NCBI RefSeq assembly: GCF_001512295.1
Contig: NZ_LNUP01000014.1
Coordinates: forward strand, 308,607 to 372,606
Direction: 5' to 3'
Origin: Pseudomonas sp. EpS/L25
GTDB taxonomy: Bacteria > Pseudomonadota > Gammaproteobacteria > Pseudomonadales > Pseudomonadaceae
DNA length: 64,000 nucleotides
Shown here: piece after piece, positions 43,880 through 58,098 of the stretch
Position numbering within the stretch: position 1 is the stretch's first letter
How the letters are laid out: each line of letters begins with the position of its first letter
Position numbers and translations under genes: made by a program
The notes under the pieces: model-generated
What the model saw: the letters and a program-made list of their open reading frames with translations, nothing else
The model's database searches: none
Told to the model about the DNA's origin: nothing

Positions 43880-44962
43880 TTACCTCAGCTTCAGGGTGGC
43901 GAGACCGAACAGCACCAGGATCACGGTGATGATCCAGAAGCGCACGATGACCCGGGGTTCGGGCCAGCCCTTCAATTCGAAATGGTGGTGGATCGGCGCC
44001 ATGCGGAAGACGCGCTTGCCGGTCAACTTGAAGGAGGCGACCTGGATGACCACCGAGAGGGTCTCCATGACGAAGACGCCGCCCATGATGAACAGAACCA
44101 CTTCCTGGCGGACGATGACGGCGATGGTGCCGAGGGCGGCGCCCAGCGCCAGGGCGCCGACGTCACCCATGAAGACCATGGCCGGATAGGTGTTGAACCA
44201 GAGGAAACCCAGGCCCGCGCCGATCAGGGCGCCGCAGAAGACGATCAGCTCGCCGGAGCCTTCCACGTAGGGGATCAGCAGGTAGTCGGCGAACTTCACG
44301 TTGCCCGACAGGTAGCAGAAGATGCCCAGGGCGCCGCCGACCATCACGGTGGGCATGATCGCCAGGCCGTCGAGGCCATCGGTGAGGTTGACCGCGTTGC
44401 TGGAGCCGACGATGACGAAGTAGGTCAGCACAACGAAGAAAATCCCCAGCGGGATCTCGATGTTCTTCAGCAGCGGCAGGATCAGCGTCGTTTCGATCGG
44501 CGCCTTGGCCGTCATGTAGAGGAAGATCGCCGCCCCCAGGCCGAACACCGATTGCCAGAAGTACTTCCAGCGGCTGGGCAGGCCCCGGGAGTTCTTCTCG
44601 ATCACCTTGCGATAGTCGTCGACCCAGCCGATGGCGCCGAACAGGAAGGTCACGGCCAGCACGGTCCAGACATAGCGATTGTGCAGATCGGCCCACAGCA
44701 GGGTGCTGATGCCGATGGTGGTCAGGATCAGGGCGCCGCCCATGGTGGGGGTGCCGGATTTGGACAGGTGCGACTGGGGACCATCGTTGCGCACGGCCTG
44801 GCCGATCTGGCGAATCTGCAGGGTGCGGATCATCCAGGGGCCGAGCCACAACGACAGCAACAGGGCGGTGAGCACGCCCAGAATGCCGCGCAGGCTGAGG
44901 TATTGAAAGACGGCGAAGCCTTTGTAGAACTGTTGCAGGAACTCCGCCAACAGCAGCAGCAT
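43880..44962 (-). CDS. mraY: Phospho-N-acetylmuramoyl-pentapeptide-transferase
   Basis: A 360-residue polytopic membrane enzyme that makes lipid I from UDP-MurNAc-pentapeptide and undecaprenyl phosphate. The catalytic aspartates are in [23 protein letters not shown] and [10 protein letters not shown], and the substrate histidine loop is [17 protein letters not shown]. The ATG at 44962 shares its last base with the murF stop (TGATG), and the length equals the family norm; the open frame before it is murF shadow. Confidence 0.97.
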   Translation of the reverse strand: MLLLLAEFLQQFYKGFAVFQYLSLRGILGVLTALLLSLWLGPWMIRTLQIRQIGQAVRNDGPQSHLSKSGTPTMGGALILTTIGISTLLWADLHNRYVWTVLAVTFLFGAIGWVDDYRKVIEKNSRGLPSRWKYFWQSVFGLGAAIFLYMTAKAPIETTLILPLLKNIEIPLGIFFVVLTYFVIVGSSNAVNLTDGLDGLAIMPTVMVGGALGIFCYLSGNVKFADYLLIPYVEGSGELIVFCGALIGAGLGFLWFNTYPAMVFMGDVGALALGAALGTIAVIVRQEVVLFIMGGVFVMETLSVVIQVASFKLTGKRVFRMAPIHHHFELKGWPEPRVIVRFWIITVILVLFGLATLKLR

Positions 44963-46321
44963 CAGTGTTTCTCCTCGGTATTGATGGCGCAGAGCGCAGC
45001 GACGACCTTGTCCATCGCGGCACTGCGGGATCCCTTGATCAGCAGGGTGGTTCCGGCCCGGTCCTCGTCCGCCAGGGCCTCGATCAGCTGTTCGCGATCG
45101 GCGAAATGCCGGGCCTCGGCGCCATAGGCGCGGGCGGCATGGGCCATCGCGGGGCCGACGCAGTAGAAGGCGTCCACCTTGCCGCGGGCGTGGTCGCCCA
45201 CGTCGCGGTGGCCCTGCTCGGTCCATTCGCCCAATTCTGCGATGTCGCCCAGCACCACCACCCGGCGGCCCGGCAGGGCGGCCAGCAGGTCGATACCGGC
45301 CTTCACCGAAGCGGGGTTGGCGTTGTAGCTGTCGTCGATGACCTGGGCGCCGCGCTGGCTGGTCCGGGTCAGGGTGCGGCCCTGGACCGGCGCCGCTGCG
45401 GCGAGGCCAAGGGCGACGGTGGGCAGGTCGAGGCCCAGGCTGAGGGCCGCCGCGGCGGCGGCCAGGGCATTGCCGACGTTGTGGGCACCCAGCAGTTGCA
45501 GGGTGATGCGCGCCTCGCCTTGGGCGGTGTGCAGGGTGAAGCTTGGACGGCCCTGGCTATCCAGGCTCACCTCGGTGGCACGGACATCAGCGCGGACATC
45601 CAGGCCGAAGGCGACAACCTGGCGGCCGGTAGCGCGGCGCTGCCAGGTCGCGAAGGCGGCGTCGTCACGATTGAGCACCACGGTGCCCGCCTCGCCCACG
45701 CCTTCGATGATCTCGCCCTTGGCCTCGACGATGCGGTCGACGCCGCCGAACTCACCTACGTGAGCCTGACCGGCGTTGGTAATGATAACGACATCCGGGC
45801 GTGTCAGGCTCACGGTATAGGCGATGTCCCCGACGTGCGAAGCGCCCAGCTCGATGACGCCAAAGGCGTGCTCGGCGGCCAGTTGCAGCAGGGTCAGAGG
45901 CGCGCCGAGGTCGTTGTTCAGGTTGCCCTGGGTGGCCAGGGTCGGCCCCCGCTGACGCAGGACGGCAGCGAGCAATTCCTTGACCGTGGTCTTGCCACTG
46001 GAACCGGTCACGGCGGCGACCCGGCCCTGGAACAGATCACGGTTGAAGGCGCCCAGTCGGCCGAGCGCCAGGCGCGTATCGGCCACCACCAGCTGGGGCA
46101 GCTGAACCTCGGGGACGGCGCGCTCGACCAGGGCCGCGGCAGCGCCCTGGGCGGCCACGTCGGCCAGGTAGGCATGCCCATCGAAGCGGGGGCCGGTCAG
46201 GGCGACGAACAGCTGCCCGGCGACCGTCTTGCGGCTGTCAGTGCCGACGCCGTCGAACAGGGCATCGGCCCCCAGCAGATTGCCGGTCAGCGCCTCGGCC
46301 ACTTCGGTCAGGGTGAAGGAT

Positions 46322-46329
<8 letters not shown>
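44962..46329 (-). CDS. murF: UDP-N-acetylmuramoyl-tripeptide--D-alanyl-D-alanine ligase
   Basis: A 455-residue Mur ligase adding D-Ala-D-Ala to the UDP-tripeptide. ATP loop [19 protein letters not shown], central [15 protein letters not shown] and [13 protein letters not shown], and the C-terminal [18 protein letters not shown]. It needs a D-Ala-D-Ala ligase, which is not encoded in this cluster. It overlaps murE by eight bases, and its stop touches the mraY start. Confidence 0.96.
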
Positions 46330-49831
<3,502 letters not shown>

Positions 49832-49835
<4 letters not shown>

Positions 49836-50779
49836 TTCAGCTTCTCGGCAACGCGCATGACAGCGCTGCGGGCACGGGGATTGGCGGCGAGTTCGCCTTC
49901 GCTGGCATAGACCGGCTTGCCCAGCAGGCGCAGGGAGGGTTCGAAGACGCTGGCGCGGATGGGCAGGTCGCGCGGCAGCTGGTCGGCCTCGCCCTTGGCC
50001 AGCCGGCGCATGAATTGTTTGACGATGCGATCTTCCAGCGAATGGAAGCTGATCACCACCAGCCGCCCCCCGACCGCCAGTTGCTCGTAGGCCGCCTGCA
50101 GCCCCTGCTCCAGGTCGCTCAGTTCGCGGTTGATATAGATGCGCAGCCCCTGGAAGGCGCGCGTGGCCGGATGCTTGCCCTTTTCCCAGGCCGGATTGGC
50201 CTCGGTGAGCACCTTGGCCAGATCGCCGGTGCGTTCGAAGGGCTGGATTTCACGGCGCTGGACCACGGCGCGGGCCATGCGCTTGGCGAAACGCTCCTCG
50301 CCGAATTCTTTGAACACCTGGGCGATGTCAGCCTCGGGGGCCGTGGCGATCCAGGCCGCGGCGCTCTGGCCACGGGAGGGGTCCATGCGCATGTCCAGCG
50401 GACCGTCCTGCATGAAGCTGAAGCCCCGCTCGGGATCGTCGAGCTGGGGCGAGGAGACGCCAAGATCCAGCAGCACGCCGTCGACCTGGCCGGACCAGCC
50501 ACGAGCGACGAGTTCATCGCCCAGTTCGGCGAAGCTGCGCTGGACGATCTCGAAACGGGAGTCTTCCACGGCTAGCGCCTGGCCGGCGGCGATTGCCTGG
50601 GGATCCTTGTCGAAGCCCAGCAGGCGCCCTTCCCCACCCAGCAGGCGCAGCACGGCCCGGCTGTGACCGCCGCGGCCGAAGGTACCGTCCAGGTAGCGGC
50701 CGGCAGGCTGGATCGCCAATGCCTGTACGGCCTCGTCCAGGAGAACGGAGACGTGCTGGAAGACTGGGTTCATGGTCAC
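49832..50779 (-). CDS. rsmH: 16S rRNA (cytosine-1402-N4) methyltransferase
   Basis: A 315-residue SAM-dependent methyltransferase (MraW) modifying 16S rRNA in the P site. Diagnostic segments: [45 protein letters not shown], and [18 protein letters not shown]. The start is GTG at 50779, which overlaps the mraZ stop by four bases, or the ATG two codons later (50773). Overlaps ftsL downstream by four. Confidence 0.95.
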
Positions 50780-51231
50780 AGGATCAAATCGCGCATTTCA
50801 TCCGGCATACCGCCGGGTTCCTTAATTGCCTGGAGATCCGCGTCGCACACGGCGCTCCAGGCGTCCTCATCCCATAACTGGAACTTGTTGAGCTGGCCGA
50901 CCAGCATCACGCGCCGGTCCAGCTTGGCGTAGTCACGCAGACGCGGTGGCACCAGGAAGCGGCCACTGCCGTCGAGTTCCAGGTCCACCGCGTTGCCGAT
51001 CAGCAAGCGCTGCAAGCGGCGAGTCTCCTCACGTAGCGAGGGCAACTGCCGCAGCTTGCTTTCGATGATTTCCCATTCGGGTAGCGGATAGACGCAGAGG
51101 CAGGGGTCGACGGCATCGATCGTCACGATGAGCTGGCCGGCACAACGCTCCATGAGCTCGTCGCGATACCGGCTCGGCATCGCGGCGCGCCCTTTGGCGT
51201 CGAGACTGATGGCGTTCGCTCCCCGGAACAA
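50776..51231 (-). CDS. mraZ: Division/cell-wall operon transcriptional repressor MraZ
   Basis: A 151-residue protein with two SpoVT-AbrB-type swapped-hairpin halves ([50 protein letters not shown]). MraZ forms an octameric ring and in E. coli represses its own operon by binding TGGGN repeats. The open frame starts well upstream but the family always begins at [10 protein letters not shown], so the TTG at 51231, preceded by AGAGGA, is chosen. First gene of the dcw cluster; its probable operator lies just upstream. Confidence 0.92.
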   Translation of the reverse strand: MFRGANAISLDAKGRAAMPSRYRDELMERCAGQLIVTIDAVDPCLCVYPLPEWEIIESKLRQLPSLREETRRLQRLLIGNAVDLELDGSGRFLVPPRLRDYAKLDRRVMLVGQLNKFQLWDEDAWSAVCDADLQAIKEPGGMPDEMRDLIL

Positions 51232-51257
51232 TTTCGCGTCCTCTAATAGGCTGTCCT

Positions 51258-51331
51258 TGCCATTTAATCCCACTTCGCCCCACTTCGTACCACCGGACGC
51301 CACTATATTGAGGAGGCCCACTTTCAGTCAA
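51258..51331 (-). promoter_or_regulatory. mraZ promoter with five phased MraZ-type boxes
   Basis: On the minus strand, TTGACT (51331-51326) and TATAGT (51307-51302) are separated by 18 bases, a good sigma-70 promoter. From there TGGCG, TGGTA, TGGGG, TGGGA and TGGCA follow with exact 10-base phase (51302, 51292, 51282, 51272 and 51262 as first bases). MraZ of E. coli binds three TGGGN boxes spaced five bases apart. Here two boxes match fully and three are partial. An autoregulatory operator is inferred. Confidence 0.8.
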
Positions 51332-51521
51332 GGCAAGCGAGGGGGTTCCCAGGCCGCGTGGGACGCGGATTTCAAGCAAATTGCACGAGTTCACGGCCAA
51401 GACGGACGACATCGATTTCCGACAAACGGAAATGAAGTCAATCAATTGGCGCAATTGATTAAAGTGATGTGTGAAGAGGGAGTTTTGACGCCAGGCGCGA
51501 GGGCCTGGAAAGAGGGAGTGC

Positions 51522-51876
51522 GAGAGCCGACCTGTAAGCCGGGTTCTGTCGAGGACAGTCATTCCTCTGGGACAACCATCGCTGGCTGCCTCTAGCGACC
51601 TACCCGAATCCAGCGCGGGCCACGCCTATGGATTCCTATTTGGTCTTGCTCCAGGTGGGGTTTACCTAGCCACGAACTGTTGCCAGCCGTGCGGTGCGCT
51701 CTTACCGCACCTTTTCACCCTTACCGGCGCTTGCGCGCTTAGGCGGTTATTTTCTGTGGCACTTTCCGTAGGCTCACGCCTCCCAGGCGTTACCTGGCAC
51801 CTCGCCCTATGGAGCCCGGACTTTCCTCCCTCGCGATCCTTGCGGATCACGACAGCGACTGCCCGGTCGGCTCTCG
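51522..51876 (-). ncRNA. rnpB: RNase P RNA (M1 RNA)
   Basis: The catalytic RNA of RNase P, which trims tRNA 5' ends. The minus strand begins near AGAGCCGACCGGGCAGTCGC, contains GAGGAAAGTCCGGGCTCCAT, AGGGCGAGGTGCCAGGTAAC, GGTAAACCCCACCTGGAGCA and ends with AGAACCCGGCTTACAGGTC, all hallmarks of bacterial type A RNase P RNA. Ends are placed to within about five bases. A weak promoter (TTGTTA at 51912-51907, TATACC at 51891-51886, 15 bases apart) precedes it. Confidence 0.95.
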
Positions 51877-51936
51877 CGGCGCAAGGGTATAGAGACTGGT
51901 GCCGGATAACAAGGAAAGATGTCCAGGAAACGCCAG

Positions 51937-52782
51937 TCACTCGGCTTTGCGTTCCAGGGCCAGCTGGTAGAGCAGGTTCTTGCGCGCACCGGTGATCTGC
52001 GCCGCCAGGGCCGCGGCGCGCTTGATCGGCAGCTCGGCCAGCAGCAGATCCAGGACCCGCAGCGTCTCGGCATCGACCTCGGCATCCTCGGGTGCCGCCC
52101 AGCCGGCCACCAGCAGCACGCATTCGCCGCGCTGCTGATCGAGGTCCTGGCGAATCCAGGCGAGCAGTTCCTCGGCAGGCAGCCCCCGCAGGGTCTCGAA
52201 GGTCTTGGTCAGCTCGCGGCCGAGCACGAGGTGCCGGTCGGGACCGAAGGTGGCCACCATGTCGGCGACGCACTCTTCGAGCCGATGGGGCGCCTCATAG
52301 AAGATGAGGGTGCGCGGATCTTCGCGCAGCGCGGCCAGTCGCCCCTGGCGCCCCACCGCCTTGGCCGGCAGGAAGCCCTCGAAGCTGAAGCGATCCGACG
52401 GCAGTCCGGCCGCCGACAGCGCCGCGATCAGGGCGCAGGCGCCCGGTATCGGCGAGACCTTGATGCCTTGGGCACGGGCCGCCCGCACCAGGTGGAAGCC
52501 CGGATCGGAGATCAGCGGCGTGCCCGCGTCGGAGATCAGGGCGACATCGTCCCCCGCCTGCAAACGGGTGATGAAGCGTCCGCCGGCATCGCGCTCGTTG
52601 TGATCGTGACAGGCCGCCAGCGGCGTTTCGATGCCGAAATGACGCAGCAAGCGGGACGAATGCCGGGTGTCTTCGGCGGCGATCAAGGCCACTTCGCGCA
52701 AGACCTTCAGCGCGCGTGCGGTGATGTCGTCCAGGTTGCCGATGGGGGTGGCAACCACATAAAGAGTACCCGGCGAAATCAT
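51937..52782 (-). CDS. rsmI: 16S rRNA (cytidine-1402-2'-O) methyltransferase
   Basis: A 281-residue SAM-dependent methyltransferase that modifies C1402, the same base as RsmH. Characteristic blocks: GTLYVVATPIGNLDDITARA, AAEDTRHSSRLLRHFGI, ISDAGTPLISDPGFHLVRAA and SPIPGACALIAALSAAGLP. The ATG at 52782 was chosen from the family start MISPGTLYVVATPIGN; the same frame stays open for 600 more codons antisense to lpoA, which is an artefact of high GC. Divergent from lpoA across 123 bases. Confidence 0.95.
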   Translation of the reverse strand: MISPGTLYVVATPIGNLDDITARALKVLREVALIAAEDTRHSSRLLRHFGIETPLAACHDHNERDAGGRFITRLQAGDDVALISDAGTPLISDPGFHLVRAARAQGIKVSPIPGACALIAALSAAGLPSDRFSFEGFLPAKAVGRQGRLAALREDPRTLIFYEAPHRLEECVADMVATFGPDRHLVLGRELTKTFETLRGLPAEELLAWIRQDLDQQRGECVLLVAGWAAPEDAEVDAETLRVLDLLLAELPIKRAAALAAQITGARKNLLYQLALERKAE

Positions 52783-52905
52783 GATGAAACCTGATGGACT
52801 GGAAATAGCCCAACAGTGTACGCCGCTCTCGCCCTCGGCGTTCGCAGCACCCGGGTGCTGTGAGACAATCGGCCTCTTTCCCGACCCTTGCTCAGGAACC
52901 ACCGC

Positions 52906-54689
52906 ATGAAGTTCCGCCTGCGTCCGCTGCTCTGCGCCACCGCCTTCGCCCTGCTCGCCGCGTGCAGCAGCACGCCCATGACGAGTAACCTCGGAGAGTT
53001 GCCTCAGCCCAGCCAGGCCAGCATCGAGCAACTGCTGAACCAGGCCGGCGCCAGTCAGTCGGAGCAGGCCAACCTGTTGCGCCTGACCGCGGCCGACAAG
53101 GCCTATGCCGAGCAGAATTCCCGCGAGGCACGGCAGATCCTCGGCTCCATCAATCTGGAAGGCCTCAAGCCGGCGCAGCAGATGTTCGCCCAGACCCTGC
53201 TGGCTCAGCTCGACCTGCTGGACAAGCAGCCGGCGCAGGCACTCAAGCGCTTCGACCACCCGAGCTTCGCTCAACTGGGCGAGCTGCCGGCCCAGCAGCA
53301 GATTCGTAGCGGCCTGACCAAGGCCGATGCCCTGGCGGCCAATAACCAGGCGCTGGCCGCGGTCCAGGAGCGGATCTTCCTTGGCCCGCTGCTCGATGGC
53401 GATGCCGCCCACGACAACCGTGAACAGATCTGGCAGTTGGTCACCAGCCTGCCGGACGCCCAGTTGCGCCAGAGCGTCAAGGACGCCGACCTCAATGGCT
53501 GGCTGGCCCTGGCCGCCGTCACCCGCGGCAACCTGGCCCTGGACCAGCAACTGGCCGCCATCGAGGAATGGCAGAAGCAGCATCCCGGCCATCCTGCCGC
53601 GCGGCAGTTGCCCGATGACCTGGAACGCCTGAAGACCCTGGCCCGCGAGCCGCTCAACCGCGTCGCCCTGCTGCTGCCACTGCAAGGGCAGCTTGCCGGG
53701 GTCGCCCGCGCCCTGCAGGACGGCTTCATGGCCGCCCGCTACGAAGCCCTGGCCGCCGGCCAGACCGCGCCAGCCGTGACAGTCTACGACAGTTCCCAGA
53801 TCGGTACCCTGGACACCTTCTATCGCCAGGCCCAGGCGGCGGGTATCCAGCTGGTGGTGGGTCCCCTGGAGAAGAACCTGGTCAAGCAGCTGAGCGATCG
53901 CCCGCAGTTGCCGATCAACACCCTGGCCCTGAACTATGGCGACAGCCAGGGCGCCCAGCCGCCGCAGCTCTTCCAGTTCGGCCTGGCCGCCGAGGACGAA
54001 GCCCGCGAAGCCGCGCGCCGGGCCTGGGCCGATGGCAAGCGCAGTGCCGGCGCCATGGTGCCTCAAGGCGACTGGGGTACCCGCGTGCTGGCCGCCTTCC
54101 AGGATGAATGGCAGAAGTTGGGTGGGCGCCTGGTCGCCGCCGAGCGGATCGGCCAGCCGGTGGAGATCGCCAACCGCATCACCAGCCTGCTGCAGATGCG
54201 GCAGGGCATGGACTTCATCTTCCTCGCCGCCACACCGGCCCAGGCCCGGCAGATCAAGCCGATCCTGGCCTACCAGAACGCCCGCGACCTGCCGGTGTAC
54301 GCCACCTCGAACCTCAACAGCGGGGTGAACGAGCCGGGCGTCAACCAGGACCTGAACGGCATCCTGTTCTGCGAAACGCCCTGGCTGCTCGACCCGAGCA
54401 ATCCGCTGCGCGCCAAGATCACCGCCCAATGGCCCCAGGCCGGCACCAGCATCGGGCGCCTCTACGCCATGGGCGCCGACGCCTACCTGCTGGCATTGCA
54501 TCTGCAGCAGCTCAAGGCACTGCCCAACTCCGAGCTGCCCGGACTCTCCGGCAACCTCAGCGTCGCGGCCGATCAGCGCGTGGTGCGCCACCTGCCCTGG
54601 GCGGAATTCCGCAACGGCACGGCCCAGCCGCTGCCCGCCGGCACCGCGCCGCTGCCGGCTAGCGATGTGCCACCGTCGCTCAGCACGCC

Positions 54690-54693
<4 letters not shown>
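52906..54693 (+). CDS. lpoA: Penicillin-binding protein activator LpoA
   Basis: A 595-residue outer-membrane lipoprotein needed by PBP1a in enterics. Signal peptide and lipobox FALLAACSS (Cys at residue 21). The N-terminal half is TPR-like helical (TAADKAYAEQNSREARQILGSI), and the C-terminal half, from VALLLPLQGQLAGVARALQDGF, is a periplasmic-binding-protein fold lacking ligand use. Note that pseudomonads mostly rely on LpoP for PBP1b, so the exact partner here is uncertain. ATG 52906 from MKFRLRPLLC. Overlaps yraN. Confidence 0.9.
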
Positions 54694-56259
<1,566 letters not shown>

Positions 56260-56270
56260 GCCTTGCCCGC

Positions 56271-56312
56271 GCCCAAACAAAAGCCCCGCATCTGCGGGGC
56301 TTTTGTTTGGGC
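56271..56312. terminator. Bidirectional rho-independent terminator
   Basis: A perfect 20-base stem: GCCCAAACAAAAGCCCCGCA, loop TC, and the inverse. It lies between dolP and the convergent DUF2171 gene and has A/T-rich flanks on both sides. Confidence 0.93.
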
Positions 56313-56323
56313 GGCTGCCGACG

Positions 56324-56560
56324 TCAGGCGGCCTGCCACTCGCGCTCGGCTTCGTCGCGAGTCTTGACCAGACGGACCTGGGTGCCGTCCACCGACTTCA
56401 CCCAGCTCAGCGGGATGTAGTGGTGCTTGCCCTGGGCATCCTGATCGCGCTTGGTCAGCTTGATGCGATCGGCGCCTTCCATGTGGTCGACGGTGCCGAC
56501 GTGCTGGCCGTCCGAACCGACGACTTCCGCATGCTCTTTGATCTGGGTTGCATCTACCAT
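56324..56560 (-). CDS. DUF2171 domain protein
   Basis: A 78-residue protein, MVDATQIKEHAEVVGSDGQH, of the DUF2171 family, a small PRC-barrel-like beta domain (GTVDHMEGADRIKLTKRD; HHYIPLSWVKSVDGTQVRLVKTRDE). The ATG at 56560 is preceded by a GGAGAAACG ribosome site; an earlier in-frame ATG is unlikely. No signal peptide. Function unknown. Convergent with dolP and divergent from the next gene. Confidence 0.8.
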   Translation of the reverse strand: MVDATQIKEHAEVVGSDGQHVGTVDHMEGADRIKLTKRDQDAQGKHHYIPLSWVKSVDGTQVRLVKTRDEAEREWQAA

Positions 56561-56706
56561 GGTCGTTTCTCCGGCAGTGTGAACAAAAGGGCCTCTCGCG
56601 AGTGCCTGCAAGATAGGAGGCATGCAACGCCGCCTGGGTTCGCCCATTGCCGACGAAAGGCCATCGGCATGGTCAGACGTCCAGCCCCGTCAACGAGGAT
56701 CTTTCA

Positions 56707-57360
56707 ATGAGCGACGAGCCGAGCAAGTTGACCCGCGCCAAGCAGCGCTGGGCCGAGGAAGGCCGCTTCCTCACCGGACAGACCAGACGCTCGGACAGCG
56801 AGCGCCTGCCGCCCGGCCAGCACAGGGTCAACAACTGGCCGGTACTGGACCTGGGCGTGCGGCCGGAGGTCAGTCACGCACGCTGGCAACTGGCGGTGAC
56901 CGGGGCGGTCCAGCGGACGCTGCGCTGGGACTGGGAGACCTACGCCGCGCGCGCCACCACCCAGGCGGTCAGCGACATGCACTGCGTCACCACCTGGTCC
57001 CGCTACGACAATCGCTGGATTGGCCTGCCGGTCAGCGAACTGCTGGAGGAGGTGCAGCCGCGGGACGAGGCCACCCATGTGCTGCTGCACAGCTACGACG
57101 GCTACATCACCAACCTGCCGTTGGCGGACTTCGCTGCGCCCGGCGCCATGCTGGTGCACAGCTGGGAAGGTCAGCCGCTGACCGCCGAGCATGGCGGCCC
57201 GGTGCGGGCATTGATCCCGCACCTCTATCTGTGGAAGAGCGCCAAGTGGCTGCGGCGCATCGACTTCCGCGTGGGTGATACGCCGGGCTTCTGGGAGATG
57301 CGCGGCTACCACGACCGTGGCGATCCCTGGCAGGAACAGCGCTACTCGGACGACGCCTGA
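56707..57360 (+). CDS. Sulfite oxidase-like molybdopterin oxidoreductase
   Basis: A 217-residue cytoplasmic-looking Moco protein of the sulfite oxidase fold (YedY/SUOX-like small form). The molybdenum-ligand cysteine is Cys93 in SDMHCVTTWSRYDNRWIG; the surrounding TWSRYDN and HGGPVRALIPHLYLWKSAKW elements are characteristic, followed by FWEMRGYHDRGDPW. There is no twin-arginine signal, unlike MsrP. Substrate unknown. ATG 56707 preceded by GAGGA. A terminator follows. Confidence 0.85.
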   Translation: MSDEPSKLTRAKQRWAEEGRFLTGQTRRSDSERLPPGQHRVNNWPVLDLGVRPEVSHARWQLAVTGAVQRTLRWDWETYAARATTQAVSDMHCVTTWSRYDNRWIGLPVSELLEEVQPRDEATHVLLHSYDGYITNLPLADFAAPGAMLVHSWEGQPLTAEHGGPVRALIPHLYLWKSAKWLRRIDFRVGDTPGFWEMRGYHDRGDPWQEQRYSDDA

Positions 57361-57392
57361 CGCCTGCCCGGAGAGTCGCGAATCAGAAAACG

Positions 57393-57426
57393 AAAAAGGC
57401 CTGGGAGCAAACTCCAGGCCTTTTTA
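57393..57426 (+). terminator. Rho-independent terminator of the oxidoreductase gene
   Basis: AAAAAGGCCTGGGAG / CTCCAGGCCTTTTT with loop CAAA and a one-base bulge forms a stem, followed by a T-tract. Confidence 0.88.
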
Positions 57427-57449
57427 GCGGGCGTCTTCGAACAACGCCC

Positions 57450-57694
57450 AGAGCCTGTTCAACGTCTCGCGAGCTAAAGACAAACCAGGCGCAACGACCA
57501 ACGGGAGTAACAGCCAACGGCTGGCCCGCAGAGTGAGCGCCAGCCAATCAAAGGGCTGAGGAAGCGGATCGAACCCGCGCCCGGGTTTACAAGGGGTCAA
57601 TGAGCATGGCTACGGGGCCGCCCAGGCCGGGCTGGCGACCCAGGCCATTTTCAACGCCGCTTGATCGACGCGCAGCAGACTTTGAACAGGCTCT
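57450..57694. repeat. Short inverted-repeat element, set C copy 2
   Basis: A 245-base unit with 18-base ends AGAGCCTGTTCAACGTCT and its inverse, one mismatch. It shares TCGCGAGCTAAAGACAAACC, GGCTGAGGAAGCGGATCG, GTTTACAAGG and CCATTTTCAACGCCG with the element at 24000, and the core with the element at 19646. An extra stretch of about 60 bases near 57490-57555 makes it longer than copy 1. Its right end supplies the last base of the stop codon of the leftward gene that follows. It fills most of the 333-base gap from the oxidoreductase gene, the rest being the terminator. Confidence 0.8.
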
Positions 57695-58098
57695 CAGGGC
57701 GCCGCCGGGGCCAGTTGCAGCTCAACCGGCTCGCCGGGATTGAGACTGCGGATGCGGAACTCGTCGCGCTTGAGACTGAGGATTTCCGTCGGGTAGGTGA
57801 TGCCTTCCTCGATGAGGTTGAGGCCTTTCTCGGTGCGCGCCCAGCGCCCCAGCGAGGGCTGGCTGCTCGGCGAGGCCATCACCAGGGTGCCATCGCTGAG
57901 GAAGACGTACAGCATGCCCGGTTCGATGCTGTTGCCGGTCTTGATCTGCCACACCTTGTTGACGAAGCTTTCCTGGGCGGTGCCGGACTTGTCACCCCCG
58001 CTCTTGCCGTAGCCGATCAAGCCAGCCACGACGCACAGGGCGCCTATCGCCAGTACCACTACACGCCAGTAGCGACGCGCCTTGTCCTGCAAACTCAT
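57694..58098 (-). CDS. Hypothetical single-span protein next to amiC (134 aa)
   Basis: A 134-residue protein with one helix WRVVVLAIGALCVVAGLIGY near the N-terminus and a soluble C-terminal part (FVNKVWQIKTGNSIEPGMLYVFLSDGTLVMASPSSQPSLGRW) that looks like an all-beta lipocalin-like domain. It overlaps amiC by four bases at its start (ATGA), so it belongs to the same operon. No family recognised; an envelope role is suggested only by the neighbour. Its stop is partly formed by the adjacent repeat. Confidence 0.6.
   Translation of the reverse strand: MSLQDKARRYWRVVVLAIGALCVVAGLIGYGKSGGDKSGTAQESFVNKVWQIKTGNSIEPGMLYVFLSDGTLVMASPSSQPSLGRWARTEKGLNLIEEGITYPTEILSLKRDEFRIRSLNPGEPVELQLAPAAP

Noticed and set aside
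51491-51508. CCAGGC/GCCTGG hairpin downstream of rnpB as a terminator
   Set aside because: The six-base stem is not followed by a T-run on the minus strand.
51937-54591. An 884-codon minus-strand frame spanning rsmI and the antisense of lpoA
   Set aside because: Only the part from 52782 onwards (51937-52782) matches a known family. The rest is antisense to a clear lipoprotein gene and has no domain.
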